Below, in pieces: positions 17,364 through 19,368 of a stretch of 19,368 nucleotides of DNA. The DNA is taken from positions 1-19,368 of the forward strand of contig DAITMB010000099.1 of the NCBI GenBank assembly GCA_036835375.1. Direction: 5' to 3'. Within the stretch, counting starts at the first letter, position 1. The number at the start of each line of letters is the position of its first letter. The notes under the pieces were generated by a model. The model had not been told where the DNA came from, did not search any database, and saw nothing but the letters and a program-made list of their open reading frames with translations. The translations under genes and the position numbers were made by a program. The DNA comes from JANQTF01 sp036835375 (lineage in GTDB: Bacteria; Bacteroidota; Bacteroidia; J057).

Positions 17364-18215
17364 TTAGGCGGTGTAAATGCCTTGAAAAAGAAAATACGCG
17401 AGCGGCATCGCTGCGAAAGCCGCAGGAAACACAATGGCGATGGCTGTTCCTGCCATGTGTATCAGAGGAGTGTATTTGCTGTGCACAAACCCGAGGGTGC
17501 GAAAAGCACTTTGAAAGCCGTGGTTGAGGTGGAGCCCCAGCACGACCATGGCAGCGACGTACAGCAACACGATCCACCACTGAGAAAAAGAATCGGTCAC
17601 GATGGCGGTCATGTTTTTGACCTTGTAGGTGGGCTCAGCAGCACCAGACATTGTAGTCCTCAAATTTTGAGCGGCCACGATGTCCTCAAAGTCCACGTAT
17701 TCACCGGATTTTATCAACACCTTTTCTCCGAAGATTACATCTTCTTTCATCTTGTAGGAGTAGGTATAAGCTTCTTCCAATGTGGCGGTATCATTGCTAC
17801 TGCCAAACTTATAAACGCCCCAGAACATGGTGATGTGAGACACTAAAAACACTAAAAAGATGGTTCCGGTCAGTCCCATATTGCGTGAAAACCAAGAAGA
17901 ACTTTTCTCTTGATTCCCCTTGAATGCATAAGAAACGGGGCGAGCCTTGCGATTTTCGCGGGTAAGAATGGCAGCGTAGATGATGTGAACGATGAAGCCG
18001 CCAAACAAGACCCATTCCATCACCTTAATCAATGGATTGGTAGTCATGAAGCGGACGAAGGCATTGAATGTTTCTCCTTTGTCGGGGATGAAGAGCAAAA
18101 TATTGCCACCCAAATGAACAAAGAGAAAAGAGACCAGAAACAGTCCTGTGATTCCCATGAAGAGCTTTCGCCCAATGGAATAGGAGAATAGGGTCGCAGA
18201 AGGCACTGATGGCAT
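17364..18215 (-). CDS. sdhC: Succinate dehydrogenase cytochrome b subunit (type B, di-heme)
   Basis: The product is 283 aa from ATG 18215. Five TM helices anchor the complex and carry two hemes b, passing electrons to menaquinone. Probable heme ligands are His34 (FVHLGGN), His77 (FIVHIIY), His127 (LVSHITMF) and His229 (LGLHLNHGF; His232 is the alternative). The C-terminal helix pair HGFQSAFRTLG is a family hallmark. It is longer than B. subtilis SdhC (202 aa), mainly because of a polar, Glu/Lys-rich insert (about 138-208) between helices 3 and 4. The start is supported by the sdh promoter at 18257-18287, which lies upstream of ATG 18215 and inside the longer open frame. It is the first gene of sdhCAB. 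Confidence 0.95.
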   Translation of the reverse strand: MPSVPSATLFSYSIGRKLFMGITGLFLVSFLFVHLGGNILLFIPDKGETFNAFVRFMTTNPLIKVMEWVLFGGFIVHIIYAAILTRENRKARPVSYAFKGNQEKSSSWFSRNMGLTGTIFLVFLVSHITMFWGVYKFGSSNDTATLEEAYTYSYKMKEDVIFGEKVLIKSGEYVDFEDIVAAQNLRTTMSGAAEPTYKVKNMTAIVTDSFSQWWIVLLYVAAMVVLGLHLNHGFQSAFRTLGFVHSKYTPLIHMAGTAIAIVFPAAFAAMPLAYFLFQGIYTA

Positions 18216-18256
18216 AATTGCAAAAATTAGCAAAAAAGTAAGTGAGCAGAATTCCC

Positions 18257-18287
18257 CAAAGTTATTCGGGCGGGCAGCGATTCGCAA
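18257..18287 (-). promoter_or_regulatory. Promoter of the sdhCAB operon
   Basis: On the minus strand TTG (18287-18285), 20 nt, then TAACTTTG (18264-18257): an exact Bacteroidota TTG/TAnnTTTG promoter. The start of transcription is expected near 18250, leaving a leader of about 35 nt to ATG 18215. Confidence 0.75.
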
Positions 18288-18495
18288 GCCGTTCAGGCAT
18301 CCACGAATCTATTTAGAATTGTTCTAGGATAATCGTAAATTGCCCAAAATCTTTTTGGTGAATCCCTATCAAAAACTACCATTTACTTTTGATTTGCAAG
18401 ATTTATAAACCCTTTTCAGCAGGAATAGTTGAGCAATTGTGCGAAAAAATTCCACCACGCGCCTAACCTTGACCAACATCCCGCGTATCAATCCC

Positions 18496-18507
18496 GTGTT
18501 TAAACAC
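18496..18507. promoter_or_regulatory. Perfect 12-bp palindrome upstream of the YceI gene
   Basis: GTGTTTAAACAC lies 52 bp before ATG 18560. It is a candidate site for a dimeric regulator, but no regulator is identified and no clear TAnnTTTG promoter was found beside it. Confidence 0.3.
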
Positions 18508-18559
18508 CAATTTGCATTTGAACTTCTTTTCACCGACTTCATCCACTAATCTCAGACCA

Positions 18560-19252
18560 ATGAACATTCGTTCGCTATTCTTCATTCCTGCGCTCGCACT
18601 CGCTACCATTGCTTGTACCAGCAACTCCAACACCTCCGAAACTGGTTCTGCCAATGCTGAAGCTGCTGCATCTGCTGCTGCCGTTTCCTACGACGTGGAC
18701 AAATCTGCTTCTTCTTTGGCTTGGACCGGAAAAAAAATCACTGGCGAAGGCCACAATGGGACCATCGACATTTCTGAAGGGACTCTCGCTGTAGAGGGAT
18801 CCAATCTTACTGCCGGCAACTTCGTGATCGACATGGCTAGCATCAAAGACTTGGACATCGAAGATCCAGAATACAACACCAAGCTTGTTGGTCACCTCAC
18901 CTCTGACGACTTTTTCTCTGTAGGCACCTACCCTACCGCTACTTTCGCCATCACAAAAGTAGAACCTGCGACCGACGATGCGACTGCCAGTCATTACGTG
19001 TATGGAAACCTGACCATCAAAGGCAACACCAACGAAGTGAAGATCCCTGCTCAGGTATCTCTCGACGGTGAAACCCTCACTGCCAATGCAAAGTTCGCCA
19101 TTGATCGTGCCAAGTGGGACGTCCGCTACGGTTCTGGTTCTTTCTTCGATGATCTTGGTGACAAAGTCATCCTTGACAACATTGATTTCGACCTGAAGTT
19201 AGTTGCTCAGCGTTCTGGTGACGCGACTCAGTCTGCCAATTCTCAGCAATAG
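18560..19252 (+). CDS. YceI-family lipoprotein
   Basis: The product is 230 aa from ATG 18560. A lipoprotein signal peptide (MNIRSLFFIPALALATIAC) puts the lipobox Cys at 19, followed by a Ser/Thr/Ala-rich spacer (20-40) and a YceI lipocalin-like beta-barrel (about 42-215). Typical blocks are YDVDKSASSLAWTGKK, FVIDMASIKDLDI, LVGHLTSDDFFSVGTYPTATF and LTIKGNTNEVKIP. YceI proteins bind isoprenoid or other amphiphilic lipids and are often linked to stress or quinone metabolism; the ligand here is unknown. The location is the periplasm or outer membrane. The TTG at 18512 would destroy the signal peptide, so ATG 18560 is preferred. It is divergent from sdhCAB, and a strong terminator follows. Confidence 0.93.
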   Translation: MNIRSLFFIPALALATIACTSNSNTSETGSANAEAAASAAAVSYDVDKSASSLAWTGKKITGEGHNGTIDISEGTLAVEGSNLTAGNFVIDMASIKDLDIEDPEYNTKLVGHLTSDDFFSVGTYPTATFAITKVEPATDDATASHYVYGNLTIKGNTNEVKIPAQVSLDGETLTANAKFAIDRAKWDVRYGSGSFFDDLGDKVILDNIDFDLKLVAQRSGDATQSANSQQ

Positions 19253-19297
19253 TCACTTCCTCCTGTGTTTCGACTCAAATCCACTTGAGTATATTGC

Positions 19298-19332
19298 GGC
19301 GGGTTACCTCATGGGTAGCCCGCCCTTTTTTT
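19298..19332 (+). terminator. Rho-independent terminator of the YceI gene
   Basis: An 11-bp stem GGCGGGTTACC / GGTAGCCCGCC (one G-T pair) with a 5-nt loop is followed by C and seven Ts. A small inverted repeat ACTCAA/TTGAGT (19273-19290) lies just before it. Confidence 0.9.
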
Positions 19333-19368
19333 ATTTGCGCCCAAACCAACTCCTTTGTGAAAGGGAGT

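Larger units (their letters stand above)
18216..18559. other. Divergent intergenic region between sdhC and the YceI gene
   Basis: These 344 bp, largely AT-rich, hold the sdh promoter. A 5-bp inverted repeat TAGAA-TTG-TTCTA (18314-18326) lies about 27 bp upstream of the sdh -33 element, a possible operator. A 12-bp palindrome (18496-18507) lies on the YceI side. No coding sequence is supported. Confidence 0.55.

Overview
The window looks like chromosomal DNA of a Bacteroidota bacterium, perhaps of the Saprospiria/Cytophagia side (the class is a guess). Four things point to the phylum. Promoters fit TTG-N19/20-TAnnTTTG (best before the sdh operon and rpmE2). Clear Shine-Dalgarno sequences are generally not visible. 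The succinate dehydrogenase is of type B in the order C-A-B. The window also has the alternative GlmU-like protein typical of Bacteroidota and a small exported FnIII-like protein. Coding sequence is dense, with mixed strands and short operons. No tRNA, rRNA, IS element, prophage or CRISPR array was seen.

Layout. 1-2340: glycerol kinase (+), convergent with a small two-TM membrane protein (-). 2341-5417: an exported beta-lactamase-fold serine hydrolase (-), divergent from a PLP-dependent threonine/serine dehydratase (+). 5418-7800: an alpha/beta-hydrolase-fold protein that has lost its catalytic Ser and His, then a dense cluster of DnaA boxes (candidate oriC), then an orphan Soj/ParA ATPase closed by a bidirectional terminator. 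7801-10177: a membrane TPR/class III adenylate cyclase and, upstream on the same strand, a small exported FnIII-like protein. 10178-10721 is non-coding. 10722-13335: ribosomal protein L31 type B, the GlmU-like protein and triosephosphate isomerase (all +). 13457-14386: an M14-type aspartoacylase/succinylglutamate desuccinylase homologue (-). 14536-18215: sdhCAB (-) with its own promoter and terminator. 18560-19252: a YceI-family lipoprotein (+) with a strong terminator.

How the genes fit together. Most are housekeeping: glycerol entry (GlpK) and triose interconversion (TpiA) feed glycolysis, SdhCAB links the TCA cycle to menaquinone, and the GlmU-like protein supplies UDP-GlcNAc for the envelope. 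The most notable region is 6550-6893. Two perfect and four one-mismatch DnaA boxes lie there, five of them spaced about 11 or 19-22 bp start to start, directly upstream of parA. This suggests the chromosomal replication origin, or at least a DnaA-controlled parA promoter. parB is not adjacent. No clearly new multi-gene defence or mobile system was found.
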